Assembly (NCBI RefSeq): GCF_010119975.1
Contig: NZ_CP048222.1
Coordinates: 7,850,501-7,914,500, forward strand
Reading direction: 5' to 3'
Length of the DNA stretch: 64,000 nt
From: Rhodocytophaga rosea
GTDB lineage: Bacteria > Bacteroidota > Bacteroidia > Cytophagales > 172606-1
Each line of letters opens with the position of its first letter. The first letter of the stretch is position 1. Positions 45,405 through 54,009 of this stretch are shown in pieces. The position numbers were made by a program, and so were the translations under genes. The notes below the pieces were generated by a model. It made no database searches. It worked only from the letters and a program-made list of their open reading frames with translations, and had not been told where the DNA came from.

Positions 45405-45953
45405 TTAGCTGCTTTTGTGATACTTTATCTGGTAAGTCAACAGCAGTACACCCGACTCATAGACTTTTGTATCTAATAGGAGTAAGTCTACTTCTTTTTT
45501 ACTGTTTCCAAAAAGGGGAATGCCCTTGCCAAAAAGCACTGGGTTGAGCTTGATTTTAAGCTCATCAATCAATTGATGCTCCAACAAAAAGCCAGCAAAA
45601 TCCCCTCCACCACACAAGTAAATAGGGGTGCCTTCAGTCTGCTTTAACTGGTTAATAAATGCGATTTCGTCCCGGTCAATGATGTGGACCTGTTGACTGG
45701 CTTCATCAAAGGTCAAACTTCGTGAAAATATATAGTGCTGCATATGAGGATAGGCTGGCTGTCCTTTTTGCAGTCCATAATCATATCCAAATTCATAGGT
45801 TCTTCTACCCATAAGGACCGTATCATACTTCTCAAGGCTTTTCAAATAGTCTTCTACATGGGTTCCTTCTGCCAGAAAACCGTTAATTGTCCCGTTTTCA
45901 TGGGCAATATAATGGTCCAGCGTAGTGGCTACATGATAAATAATCTTTCGCAT
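45405..45953 (-). CDS. Dihydrofolate reductase-like (RibD C-terminal) protein (182 aa)
   Basis: The protein begins MRKIIYHVATTLDHYIAHENG, matching the RibD C-terminal/DHFR fold, with TVLMGRRTYEFGYDYG and YLCGGGDFAGFLLEHQLIDELKIKLNPVLFGKGIPLF as conserved blocks. Such small proteins bind NADPH and reduce an unknown substrate; true folate activity is not implied. It is cytoplasmic. It converges with the prolyl oligopeptidase gene across a hairpin, and no partner genes are evident. Confidence 0.9.
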   Translation of the reverse strand: MRKIIYHVATTLDHYIAHENGTINGFLAEGTHVEDYLKSLEKYDTVLMGRRTYEFGYDYGLQKGQPAYPHMQHYIFSRSLTFDEASQQVHIIDRDEIAFINQLKQTEGTPIYLCGGGDFAGFLLEHQLIDELKIKLNPVLFGKGIPLFGNSKKEVDLLLLDTKVYESGVLLLTYQIKYHKSS

Positions 45954-46030
45954 CTATTCTTTCTTTGATTGACTACAAAGGTTTTATCGCTATTGATGAA
46001 AAACCTGTTTTACCTGATTCTAATAGTATG

Positions 46031-46828
46031 TTAGGGCTTGGTTTGAGCAGAGAGAAAAGTTTGTAATTCCTGAAGCTTGTCTGTATTGATAAAATCTACA
46101 CCTGCTTCCAGTAAAGATTTCCATACATTTAGCTTCTCTGGCGATGCCCATAATCGCAACTTTTTGCCTTGTTTGTGAGTTTCTACTGCTAACTTTCTCA
46201 AAATTTGTTCGTCAGCTTCCGGAATCGTGCCTTCACCATTCCATTTAAGGACTTTCGAGTAATTCTGACTAATAACCGGCATAAAATCAGATGCATGGTT
46301 TGCGGCTAAATCTTCCGGCCTTCCATCTATGGAAACCAAAGGTGTAGCCTCCTGTTGCACCGTACCTGTTGGCCTGTTTCCGGATAGTACGACTTTCACT
46401 CTTCCATCCGGATTATTTTTTGTCTGTAGTAAACTGGCATAAGGCGTAAGCTGCTTTTTTAGTAGGGCATATGTTGGTTCCGCATCCGTTTTAATGTCTA
46501 TCATCAGGTAAATAGCAGGAGAATAGCCAGGATATACATATCCTTTGTTGAGGGCGATATGCTGACTCAGTGGCTCCAGATAGGCTTTTTTCAGGGTTAG
46601 AATATTCTGTAAAGAACTTGGTTTGTCGTGCACTACATACAGTTCCCCATCGATGAGATGAATATCGGCTTCGATGCTGGTAAAACCATATGAAAGAGCA
46701 TCCAGCAAAGGCTTTTTGTGCAGATAATCATTATGGGCATGGGCATTGGGCAAAGGTTTTACCTGTGCTTCTACCTTGAAAAAAAGGGCCTGTCCTATCA
46801 GGCAGGCCACAAATATACATAATCGCAT
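46031..46828 (-). CDS. Exported PI-PLC/glycerophosphodiester phosphodiesterase-like protein (265 aa)
   Basis: A signal peptide (about 1-21, ending FKVEAQ) precedes a TIM-barrel of the PI-PLC/GDPD superfamily: NAHAHNDYLHKKPLLDALSYG, then SIEADIHLIDGELYVVHD. These hold the conserved His-Asn, Glu-Asp and His used for metal and phosphate binding. The HAHND motif differs from the HRG of classic GDPD, placing it in the uncharacterised PI-PLC-like group. It probably hydrolyses a phosphodiester in the periplasm. It starts 5 bp after the PhoX-like gene, so a shared phosphate-scavenging role is inferred. Confidence 0.85.
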   Translation of the reverse strand: MRLCIFVACLIGQALFFKVEAQVKPLPNAHAHNDYLHKKPLLDALSYGFTSIEADIHLIDGELYVVHDKPSSLQNILTLKKAYLEPLSQHIALNKGYVYPGYSPAIYLMIDIKTDAEPTYALLKKQLTPYASLLQTKNNPDGRVKVVLSGNRPTGTVQQEATPLVSIDGRPEDLAANHASDFMPVISQNYSKVLKWNGEGTIPEADEQILRKLAVETHKQGKKLRLWASPEKLNVWKSLLEAGVDFINTDKLQELQTFLSAQTKP

Positions 46829-46833
46829 AGGAA

Positions 46834-48240
46834 TTAAATGGATGAACGCCAGGGGCCTGTAATTGCCAGGGTAATCCCCGGACCTTGAATATTTACAAAA
46901 TACGTATTGCCATCAGGTGAGAACACGCCCCCTGCGAATTCTGACTTATAACCAGTGTTTTCAGCCAGTTTATAATAATCACCAGATGGGGTAATTCCCA
47001 CTACAAACGGATGTGCATCGTCTTCGCACAAAACTACATCGCCCCAGGGAGCCACGGTCAGGTTATCGCAGTATTTCACAATATCAGAATCGTTGGGTTC
47101 GGCAAATATCTGGAGTTTTCCCGGTGAATTTTTTTCACCAGGTTTGCCTTCTTCCGGGCTGGGGACATATTTGAAAACCTGTCCTTTAGATTCAAAACCA
47201 CCATTGGTGCAGGCAAAATACAGCTCATTGGTGCCAAACCACATCCCTTCTCCCCTGGCAAATCTGGCGGCTCCTTTATCAAAGCCCCGGTAACGCAAGT
47301 CGTCTTCCGGCGATTCAACATTGTCAATGTCTATCCATTCTACTTCAACATCAGTACGGAGCGGCATTTTAGCAGTTTCCAGCAGTTTCCAGTTGCGGGT
47401 ATCAAAACTTTTCTGCCCTTTAATAGCTAGTACCTGCAAACGTCCACCTTTCGCCAGTTCCTTAGGCTGGTTAGGCAAATAGCGGTAAATTAATCCATCC
47501 GGGCGGTCTTCGGTTTCATAGACAATGCTGGTTCTGGGATCAACACACACTGCTTCATGGTTAAACCGGCCCATAGCTTTTAAAGGAATTGGTTCTGCCA
47601 GGCCGATTTTTTCACTGGCTGGTACTTCAAAATTAAATCCATGGTCTTTTTCGAGTTTTTCACCGGCTTTGTCAACGGCTTCTTCACAGGTGACCCAGCT
47701 GTTCCAGGGGGTACGACCGCCGGCACAGTTGCGGATGGTACCTGCCAGACTTAAATATTCAGTTTCAACAGATTGTGTTTTTGGGTTGTAAATCAAGGTT
47801 GTAGTGCCTCCTAAAGCCGGAAGTTCTCCCTTACCAAAGTCGTATAACTTATTGCTTTCTATTTTACTCAGTAACTCGTTTTTCTGCCCAAAAGGACTAT
47901 CTGCCAGGGAGGATGGACTGATCTCATGGTTACGTACCAGAATTACTTTTCCACCAGATCCTGCAAATGAAGCCATACCATCTGCTTTTCCGGGGGTGAA
48001 AAAGCCATCGCTCATCTGAGTTCCCTGTTTGGAAATAACCTTATAGGAAAAGCCTTTGGGAAGATTCAGCACGCCATTGGGGTCAGGCAACAATGGACCA
48101 TAACCTTTGGAAGTGTTGATTCCGGACGAGGCTACTGTCCGGGAAGCACAGGCATATAAACCCATAAAACCAAGACTTACGACTCCTGATACTTTCAGAA
48201 AGTTCCGCCTGGAGTATTGATTGTTTGATTGAGAATGCAT
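46834..48240 (-). CDS. PhoX/DUF839-family exported phosphatase-like protein (468 aa)
   Basis: The start SRRNFLKVSGVVSLGFMGLYAC has a twin-arginine motif and could end in a lipobox (GLYAC). The body is a PhoX-type beta-propeller: LNLPKGFSYKVISKQGTQMSDGFFTPGKADGM, VRNHEIS, NCAGGRTPWNSWVTCEEAV, and ATPDGD-like NYKLAENTGYKSEFAGGVFSPDG. PhoX enzymes are Tat-exported, calcium/iron-dependent alkaline phosphatases; whether this relative retains the activity is uncertain. The next gene (PI-PLC-like) follows after 5 bp on the same strand. A Pho-box was not identifiable upstream. Confidence 0.88.
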   Translation of the reverse strand: MHSQSNNQYSRRNFLKVSGVVSLGFMGLYACASRTVASSGINTSKGYGPLLPDPNGVLNLPKGFSYKVISKQGTQMSDGFFTPGKADGMASFAGSGGKVILVRNHEISPSSLADSPFGQKNELLSKIESNKLYDFGKGELPALGGTTTLIYNPKTQSVETEYLSLAGTIRNCAGGRTPWNSWVTCEEAVDKAGEKLEKDHGFNFEVPASEKIGLAEPIPLKAMGRFNHEAVCVDPRTSIVYETEDRPDGLIYRYLPNQPKELAKGGRLQVLAIKGQKSFDTRNWKLLETAKMPLRTDVEVEWIDIDNVESPEDDLRYRGFDKGAARFARGEGMWFGTNELYFACTNGGFESKGQVFKYVPSPEEGKPGEKNSPGKLQIFAEPNDSDIVKYCDNLTVAPWGDVVLCEDDAHPFVVGITPSGDYYKLAENTGYKSEFAGGVFSPDGNTYFVNIQGPGITLAITGPWRSSI

Positions 48241-48641
48241 ACGAAATGAATAATTGTAGTTTCAGGTTTAATTACACCTGTGGAGGTGAATTGCAAGTTT
48301 ATTTAATTAACATATCTTAAATATTAAATATACATTAATTTTTATACACATAATCCATTGTAACACGCTTTTGTTTGATGCCAAAGCTGTTGGAGTGATA
48401 GATAAGAAGAAAAGTAGGATTTATTTTTACAAAAAATTAGCAATGCAAATACGATTTTGTTTAAGCTGGCCGGTATTATACTATTTTATTGCTTTCTAAA
48501 CAGATTCGTATTTTAAGAAGTAAATAACTTTACTGATCTGCTTTGTTTATTAAACAAAAAAAAATCGCCTCATAAACTGAAGCGATTTCTGAATTGATTA
48601 GTTACTGGTTAGGCAGCTTTTTGCCTGATTATTCCATTCAT
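48241..48641. other. AT-rich intergenic region between the DUF839 gene and the 134-aa protein
   Basis: These 401 bp hold the upstream region of the PhoX-like gene (minus strand) and a terminator for the gene at 48642-49046. No other gene, repeat or RNA was recognised. Confidence 0.5.
48556..48588 (-). terminator. Intrinsic terminator downstream of the 134-aa protein gene
   Basis: On the minus strand AAATCGC (48588-48582) pairs with GCGATTT (48568-48562), followed by a run of T (48564-48556). The loop is about 13 nt. Confidence 0.75.
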
Positions 48642-49046
48642 TTAATTCAAAGACTTAAACCACAATTTAGCTTCGGGAAGGTCTTTGAAAATCTGAGAAG
48701 TATAATGAGGTGTTTTCTTAATTAAATCCTGAATGGCAAATTGCTCAAAAATATCTGGCGGGTATATAAACGCAATATTTTTTAAACCTGCCTGAATTGC
48801 TTTTGGAAACCAGATATTGGCAATCCACTCATTACTAGCTGTCCAGGTACCTTTTACTTTCCGGGTATCAGAAATAATATTGGGGCATTTAAATTCCTGG
48901 ATACAGGCTAAACTCTGGTTTAAACTCTTTTTAAGTTTTTCATCATTCGGATAGCCATTTCTGGTTGTAATAACTATTTTACTTGATGGATCATATTCTA
49001 CCATGCAAAAATCATCCTGATAATATAAAACTAGCTCGCTTGTCAT
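48642..49046 (-). CDS. Hypothetical protein, SpoIIAA/STAS-like fold (134 aa)
   Basis: The alternating pattern (LVLYYQDDFCMVEYDPSSKIVITTRNGYP... FKCPNIISDTRKVKGTW... LKNIAFIYPPDIFEQ) resembles small Bacteroidota proteins of the SpoIIAA/STAS-like group, but no motif fixes the family. It has no signal peptide. It carries its own terminator-like hairpin downstream, which supports an expressed single gene. Function is unknown. Confidence 0.7.
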   Translation of the reverse strand: MTSELVLYYQDDFCMVEYDPSSKIVITTRNGYPNDEKLKKSLNQSLACIQEFKCPNIISDTRKVKGTWTASNEWIANIWFPKAIQAGLKNIAFIYPPDIFEQFAIQDLIKKTPHYTSQIFKDLPEAKLWFKSLN

Positions 49047-49350
49047 ATTCTGTTGTTTACTATTTTTTGCCTGTATACTTATTATTCAAAGTGAGTAAAC
49101 CATTGTAAAAACCCAACCTATAAAGTAAATGTAAGTTTGTTCATTTACTAGCCTGTAAGGCCAGACCAGTATTGCTTTAGTATTTATATAGTATCTGATC
49201 AAATTGAGCATTTTACCTGTATGATGCTAAAGTAGAAACATGTCCAGGTAAAGTTTTAAAGCACACTAATAAATTTTAAAAATAAACTAAAATATCGGCC
49301 ATATTCCCAGGTTGAAATGTATAGTTTTGATAGATATTTTATGATGATAT
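49047..49350. other. Divergent intergenic region, nothing recognised
   Basis: The 304 bp between the 134-aa protein (minus) and the CBU_0592-like gene (plus) are AT-rich. They must hold both promoters, but no -7/-33 pair, repeat or hairpin stood out. Confidence 0.4.
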
Positions 49351-49605
49351 ATGGAATATAAAACTCTGATTGATGTAGTAGGCTGGGCTGGTTCGATACT
49401 GGTAGTGGCCGCCTATATTTCGGTAAGTTACGAGCGGCTTAAACTTTCTCCCCGGCTGTTTCAGCTGTTAAATGCAGGTGGCAGTATCTGTCTGATTGCA
49501 AATACGATCTATTATCAGGCGTATCCTTCTGCAGCTGTAAATGTGATCTGGCTTTTTATTGCCTTGGTTTCCTTAGGGAGAATGAGTGCTAATAAGTCAT
49601 TATAA
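49351..49605 (+). CDS. CBU_0592-like small membrane protein (84 aa)
   Basis: Three hydrophobic segments (about 8-24, 39-53 and 58-76) with the pattern VVGWAGSILVVAAYISVSYERLKLSP...LLNAGGSICLIANTIYY fit the small CBU_0592-type membrane proteins that are widespread but uncharacterised. Its three-helix size also recalls SemiSWEET-like units, though it lacks their PQ motif. It precedes a small lipoprotein-like gene by 11 bp. Confidence 0.75.
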   Translation: MEYKTLIDVVGWAGSILVVAAYISVSYERLKLSPRLFQLLNAGGSICLIANTIYYQAYPSAAVNVIWLFIALVSLGRMSANKSL

Positions 49606-49616
49606 ATCCCAATGAT

Positions 49617-50045
49617 ATGAGTCTATGTAAAATTCAAAAGTTAATTCGGGCAGGGGCTATGCTTATTTTGTTGAACACAATAGTTTGGGTATCGTCCTGT
49701 ATTTCTAAACATGAACGGTTAATTTCATTCAGTTCACAATATTCACATGACTTTTCTGAGAAAGAATTAGATGATCCTGAACAATATCCCATGGAGAAAA
49801 TTATCAGTCAACAACAGGTCAGAGATACGTTGATTTTAGAAGTGGATCTGCCCTTTAGTGGCTGTGCAGACTTAGAAGGGAATATTCATATAAAAAATGA
49901 TTCACTCATTCTTTTTTATTATTTAACTGATGAAACGCTGTGTACAGAACAGATACATTATTTGTTGACATATAAAATAATGAATCAAGAAAGGATGAAG
50001 TATAAGCCAGCTCTTCAATACAAAAAGAGATATAAAAATTACTAG
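49617..50045 (+). CDS. Hypothetical lipoprotein (142 aa)
   Basis: The N-terminus is basic then hydrophobic (about 10-26) and ends in WVSSC, a lipobox-like site with Cys28. The remainder is a charged, soluble region with two further Cys (FSGCADLEG and ETLCTEQ) that could form a disulfide. No family is recognised. It is 11 bp after the small membrane protein gene and probably shares its transcript. It is more AT-rich than thrA downstream. Confidence 0.65.
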   Translation: MSLCKIQKLIRAGAMLILLNTIVWVSSCISKHERLISFSSQYSHDFSEKELDDPEQYPMEKIISQQQVRDTLILEVDLPFSGCADLEGNIHIKNDSLILFYYLTDETLCTEQIHYLLTYKIMNQERMKYKPALQYKKRYKNY

Positions 50046-50166
50046 AACAATATGTCTGGCTGTCCTTTGAATCAAGCCTCTTTTCTCCTGCTATTTAGCA
50101 AATTCATAAAATTATAAAGCTTCTTTTGTTTGATTTGTAAAATACTATTTGTAATGTTGCGGGCCT

Positions 50167-50307
50167 ATGTCAAAACAGCCAGTATTTGATATTTTTTCCA
50201 CTCAACCAGGTATGCTGCCGTACCGGGCAATGATCCGCTATACCGGCTTCCTTACGTGCTGCTTTTCTGCAATTATTATTACAACAGCTATTATTCCAAC
50301 CCTTTAG
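50167..50307 (+). CDS. Threonine/isoleucine-rich leader peptide of the thr operon
   Basis: An ORF of up to 46 residues (in-frame ATGs at 50167, 50212 and 50230) ends with ATT ATT ATT ACA ACA GCT ATT ATT CCA ACC CTT TAG, giving AIIITTAIIPTL. It stops 120 bp before thrA. A cluster of Ile and Thr codons is what a ribosome-mediated attenuator of threonine synthesis uses; E. coli thrL has the same logic. The real start is uncertain: TTTG at 50129 with TAATGTTG at 50152 (19-bp gap) suggests transcription beginning near 50163, favouring one of the inner ATGs (25 or 31 residues). Too short for routine gene calls. Confidence 0.75.
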   Translation: MSKQPVFDIFSTQPGMLPYRAMIRYTGFLTCCFSAIIITTAIIPTL

Positions 50308-50333
50308 GGGGTTGACAGCACACATATTATCAC

Positions 50334-50387
50334 CAGGGAATGGTCCCGCACACAAAGGTTAGCACCTACGTTCCCCTGTTTCTCTTT
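50334..50387 (+). promoter_or_regulatory. Attenuator hairpin before thrA
   Basis: CAGGGAA (50334-50340) pairs with TTCCCCTG (50371-50378) with one bulge, followed by a T-rich tract TTTCTCTTT (50379-50387). A preceding hairpin CAACCC/GGGTTG (50297-50302 / 50309-50314) overlaps the leader stop codon. Ribosome stalling on Ile/Thr codons could switch these structures. The exact antiterminator has not been folded computationally. Confidence 0.6.
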
Positions 50388-50427
50388 CCAAGATTTATCA
50401 TCCGTTTTTATATAGCATTACCCACCA

Positions 50428-52875
50428 ATGAAAGTATTAAAGTTCGGAGGCACCTCCGTAAAATCCCCCGAAATGATCCGTAAATCCGGCGCCATCGTTC
50501 AGGCAGCCTTAGCGGAAGAACCAGTTGCAGTTGTGTTTTCTGCCATGTCGGGCATTACCGATCAGCTGGCCGGTGTCGCTGCCTTAGCCTCACAAGGAAA
50601 CGAAACGTATTTACAGGGACTGAAGGAAATTGAGAAAAAACACATCAGCGCGGTTAGTGAATTATTACCCATTCAACAGCAGAGTAGTGTCCTGGCTTCG
50701 GTAAAAATGATTCTCAACGAACTGGAAGATGTGCTGCAAGGTTTGTTTCTGCTCAAAGAGCTTACCCCCAAAAGCCGTGATTTTGTAATGAGTTTTGGTG
50801 AAAGGCTCTCTTCCTACCTCATCACCGAATACTTCAAATCTATTGGTATGAACGCTTCTCTCACCGACAGCCGCAAACTCATCCAGACAGATAATCATTT
50901 TGGCAATGCAGCTGTCAACTTTGATATAACTTACAAGCACATTGCTGAGCATTTCAAACAAGTAAACAACGTACAAATATTTCCAGGCTTTATTGCGTCA
51001 ACCGCTGCCGGAGAAACCACTACGCTGGGAAGAGGAGGGTCTGATTATACAGCTGCTATTATTGCCGCCGCCATAAATGCAGATATGCTCGAAATATGGA
51101 CAGATGTGGATGGCATGATGACAGCAGATCCCAGAAAGGTGCGAAAAACCTTTCCGCTGGAACAATTATCTTATAAGGAAGCCCTGGAACTTTCCCATTT
51201 CGGAGCCAAGGTATTATATCCACCATCTGTTCAACCAGTGCTGGCAAAAAATATTCCGCTGAAAATAAAAAACACTTTTAATCCGGAAGCTGCCGGAACA
51301 CTCATTACGGAAAAAAGTGGGAATAACCAGCTGGCGATCAAAGGTATTTCATCTATAGATGTGGTGGCACTGGTTACCCTGAATGGGAGCGGAATGGTAG
51401 GTGTATCTGGTTTTGCCATGCGCTTATTCAATGCCCTGGCCAAGCACCGGATTAACGTGATTCTGATTACACAAGCCTCATCAGAGCATTCCATTACCGT
51501 AGCCATAACTCCTCAGGATGCCATTATTGCGAAGCATTCCATCGAAGAAGAATTTAGTCGTGAATTGCAAATGGGTCAGATTGAGCCGGTTGAAGTAGAA
51601 GAAGGACACAGCATCTTGGCCATTGTGGGAGAGAACATGCGGAACACACCTAATATCTCAGGCACTCTTTTTTCAGCCCTTGGCAAAAACGGAGTGAACG
51701 TTCGGGCCATCGCTCAAGGCTCTTCGGAGAATAATATCTCAATCGTAATCAGCCAGTCGGATACTAGAAAAGCACTGAATGTGATTCATGAAGCCTTTTT
51801 CCTCTCGGGCACAAAAGTGTTGCACATTTTTCTGATCGGAACCGGTTTTGTGGGAGGTACCCTGTTAGACCAGTTGCAGAGGCAGGCAAAATACCTGCTG
51901 GAAAATCATGCGGTTGAAATCAGAGTAGCAGGGATAGCCAACCGTCGTAAAATGCTTCTGAATGAGGAAGGTATTCCCCTTTCTGACTGGAAAGCCTTAC
52001 TTGAAAATACTGGCGAACCTTCAGACCAAGGGCAATTTGCCAGCCGCATGCATGAACTTAATTTACGTAACAGCATTTTGGTAGACTGTACGGCCAGTGC
52101 CGAAGTAGTAAGGTTATATGAAGATTCATTAAAACATGGGATTTCTATCGTTACGCCCAATAAAGTAGCTTGCTCTGGTCCCTACGGCCATTATACTAAT
52201 CTAAAACAGATTGCTGCCAGACGGGGGGTAAAATTCCTGTATGAAACCAATGTGGGCGCTGGTTTGCCGGTTATTAAAACACTAAATGATCTTACACAAA
52301 GTGGCGATGAAATCATTCGTATTGAGGCCATTCTGTCTGGTACCTTAAACTTTTTGTTTAATGAGCATAAAGAAGGTGTTTCATTCAGCAGCATTGTAAA
52401 AAAAGCACAGGAACTCGGCTATTCCGAACCTGATCCACGCATTGATATGAATGGTGTAGATGTAGCCCGTAAGATATTGATTCTGGCCAGGGAGGCGGGA
52501 GCAAAGTTTGACTTTGCAGATGTAGTATCAGAAAACTTTCTGCCTGCTGCCTGCCGGAGTGCTGCTTCCGTAGAAGAGTTTTTTAAGATTCTGCCAGAGT
52601 ATGATGTTCATTTTGAAAATATCCGCAAGGAAACAGAAGCAAAAGGTTTACGGCAGCGTTATGTGGCCGTGTATGAGAATAATACAGTTAAAACGGGTTT
52701 GCATATTGTAGATCAGTCACATCCATTTTATCAGGTAGAAGGCAATGACAACATGGTGCTTTTCACCACCGAACGCTATAAAGTTCGTCCGTTGATTGTA
52801 AAAGGGGCAGGGGCAGGAGCTGCGGTAACTGCGGCTGGTGTATTTGCTGACATCATCCGGATTGCTAATTTTTAG
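50428..52875 (+). CDS. thrA: Bifunctional aspartokinase / homoserine dehydrogenase
   Basis: The 815-residue fusion starts with the aspartate kinase signature MKVLKFGGTSVKSPEMIRKS and has TTLGRGGSDYTAAIIAAA and EIWTDVDGMMTADPR. Two ACT domains lie around 310-460 (VGVSGFAMRLFNALAKHRINV and AIVGENMRNTPNISGTLFSALG), the expected threonine-sensing region. The NAD-binding homoserine dehydrogenase domain begins near residue 465 (FLIGTGFVGGTLLDQL), with NVGAGLPVIKTLNDLTQSGDEI and GTLNFLF. It supplies homoserine from aspartate. It heads thrABC and is preceded by the leader peptide and attenuator, so feedback at both enzyme and transcription level is likely. Confidence 0.97.
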   Translation: MKVLKFGGTSVKSPEMIRKSGAIVQAALAEEPVAVVFSAMSGITDQLAGVAALASQGNETYLQGLKEIEKKHISAVSELLPIQQQSSVLASVKMILNELEDVLQGLFLLKELTPKSRDFVMSFGERLSSYLITEYFKSIGMNASLTDSRKLIQTDNHFGNAAVNFDITYKHIAEHFKQVNNVQIFPGFIASTAAGETTTLGRGGSDYTAAIIAAAINADMLEIWTDVDGMMTADPRKVRKTFPLEQLSYKEALELSHFGAKVLYPPSVQPVLAKNIPLKIKNTFNPEAAGTLITEKSGNNQLAIKGISSIDVVALVTLNGSGMVGVSGFAMRLFNALAKHRINVILITQASSEHSITVAITPQDAIIAKHSIEEEFSRELQMGQIEPVEVEEGHSILAIVGENMRNTPNISGTLFSALGKNGVNVRAIAQGSSENNISIVISQSDTRKALNVIHEAFFLSGTKVLHIFLIGTGFVGGTLLDQLQRQAKYLLENHAVEIRVAGIANRRKMLLNEEGIPLSDWKALLENTGEPSDQGQFASRMHELNLRNSILVDCTASAEVVRLYEDSLKHGISIVTPNKVACSGPYGHYTNLKQIAARRGVKFLYETNVGAGLPVIKTLNDLTQSGDEIIRIEAILSGTLNFLFNEHKEGVSFSSIVKKAQELGYSEPDPRIDMNGVDVARKILILAREAGAKFDFADVVSENFLPAACRSAASVEEFFKILPEYDVHFENIRKETEAKGLRQRYVAVYENNTVKTGLHIVDQSHPFYQVEGNDNMVLFTTERYKVRPLIVKGAGAGAAVTAAGVFADIIRIANF

Positions 52876-52923
52876 ACCTTTTCCTGATTTATTCCAGTCA
52901 GGAGAATGAGGTTGTAATTACTT

Positions 52924-52978
52924 GTCATTGGTGTGTTACAAACTCTTAGCCAATGACTATTGACCAATGACTATTGAC
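52924..52978. repeat. Heptad-phased repeat between thrA and thrB
   Basis: The 14-mer CAATGACTATTGAC occurs as two exact tandem copies at 52951-52978 (four heptads CAATGAC TATTGAC CAATGAC TATTGAC). GTCATTGG (52924-52931) is the inverse of the preceding CCAATGAC (52950-52957), allowing a small hairpin. Copies of the same 14-mer occur at 53975-53988. Confidence 0.92.
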
Positions 52979-52991
52979 CTAAACCTATACA

Positions 52992-53918
52992 ATGGAAAAA
53001 TCCATTAAAATATTTGCACCGGCTACTGTAGCCAATGTTGCTGCCGGATTTGATATCCTGGGATTTGCCCTGGAAAAGCCAGGAGATGAGATTCTGATCC
53101 GCAAAACGGATAAAACCGGTATTCAGATCAAGAATGAGAGTGCATTCACTTCTATGCCCTTGCAGCCTGAAAATAATACAGCTGGGGTGGCTTTACAGGC
53201 GTATCTGGATGCGATTGAGAGCAAGCAGGGATTTGAGATTACCTTTATCAAAAAAGTAAAGCCGGGAAGTGGCATTGGAAGCAGTGCAGCCAGTTCGGCG
53301 GCAGCGGTGTTTGGTGCCAATGAATTGCTGGGGAATCCTTTGCCAGCTAAAGATTTGGTCGCTTTCGCGATGGAGGGTGAACGCTTAGCCAGTGGTTCGG
53401 CCCATGCTGATAATGTAGCCCCCGCTTTACTCGGTGGTTTTGTATTGATCCGTAGTTACCATCCCCTGGATATTATACCCTTGCCTACGCCAGAACGTTT
53501 GTGTTGCAGTATTATACATCCGCAGATCGAATTAAAAACTGAAGATGCCCGGAAAGTACTCAAAAAGCAGATTACGCTGCAAAATGCGGTAGTACAATGG
53601 GGGAATACCGCCGGTCTGATTGCTGGTTTATTCCGGGAAGATTATGCCCTCTTTGGACGCTCACTGCAAGATGTAATCATCGAACCCACCCGTTCTATTC
53701 TCATTCCAGGTTATGATCAGATGAAGGAAGCTGCTTTACAGGCCGGTGCGCTTGGATGCAATATTTCCGGTTCCGGACCTTCGCTGTTTGCTTTCAGCAC
53801 ATCCTTAGAGGAAGCAAGCCGGGTAGCAGAAGCCATGCAGCAGGTGTGCAGCAGTTTGCAAATTGACAGTGATATTTATGTTTCCAGAGTAAATAAAAAA
53901 GGACCGATTGTTTTATAA
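52992..53918 (+). CDS. thrB: Homoserine kinase
   Basis: A GHMP-family kinase of 308 residues, starting KSIKIFAPATVANVAAGFDILGFALE. The ATP-binding motif 2 is KPGSGIGSSAASSAAAVFGANEL (about 92-114), and the C-terminal NISGSGPSLFAFS is motif 3. It phosphorylates homoserine with ATP for threonine synthesis. The order thrA-thrB-thrC and the small gaps support one operon, though both gaps contain heptad repeats able to form hairpins. The ATG at 52992 begins a family-typical N-terminus. Confidence 0.96.
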   Translation: MEKSIKIFAPATVANVAAGFDILGFALEKPGDEILIRKTDKTGIQIKNESAFTSMPLQPENNTAGVALQAYLDAIESKQGFEITFIKKVKPGSGIGSSAASSAAAVFGANELLGNPLPAKDLVAFAMEGERLASGSAHADNVAPALLGGFVLIRSYHPLDIIPLPTPERLCCSIIHPQIELKTEDARKVLKKQITLQNAVVQWGNTAGLIAGLFREDYALFGRSLQDVIIEPTRSILIPGYDQMKEAALQAGALGCNISGSGPSLFAFSTSLEEASRVAEAMQQVCSSLQIDSDIYVSRVNKKGPIVL

Positions 53919-53920
53919 AT

Positions 53921-54002
53921 GTCAATAGTCATTGGTCAGTAGTCATTCGTTGTTTTCTTACATTCAACAATAACCAATGACTATTGACCAATGACCAATA
54001 AC
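53921..54002. repeat. Heptad-phased inverted repeat between thrB and thrC
   Basis: GTCAATAGTCATTGG (53921-53935) is perfectly inverted at 53974-53988, so a 15-bp stem can form in the thrBC transcript. The right arm continues as heptads: CAATGAC TATTGAC CAATGAC CAATAAC (53975-54002). Bases 53921-53943 match 5883-5905 at 21 of 23 positions. The hairpin has no T-run. Confidence 0.92.
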
Positions 54003-54009
54003 TATTCCG

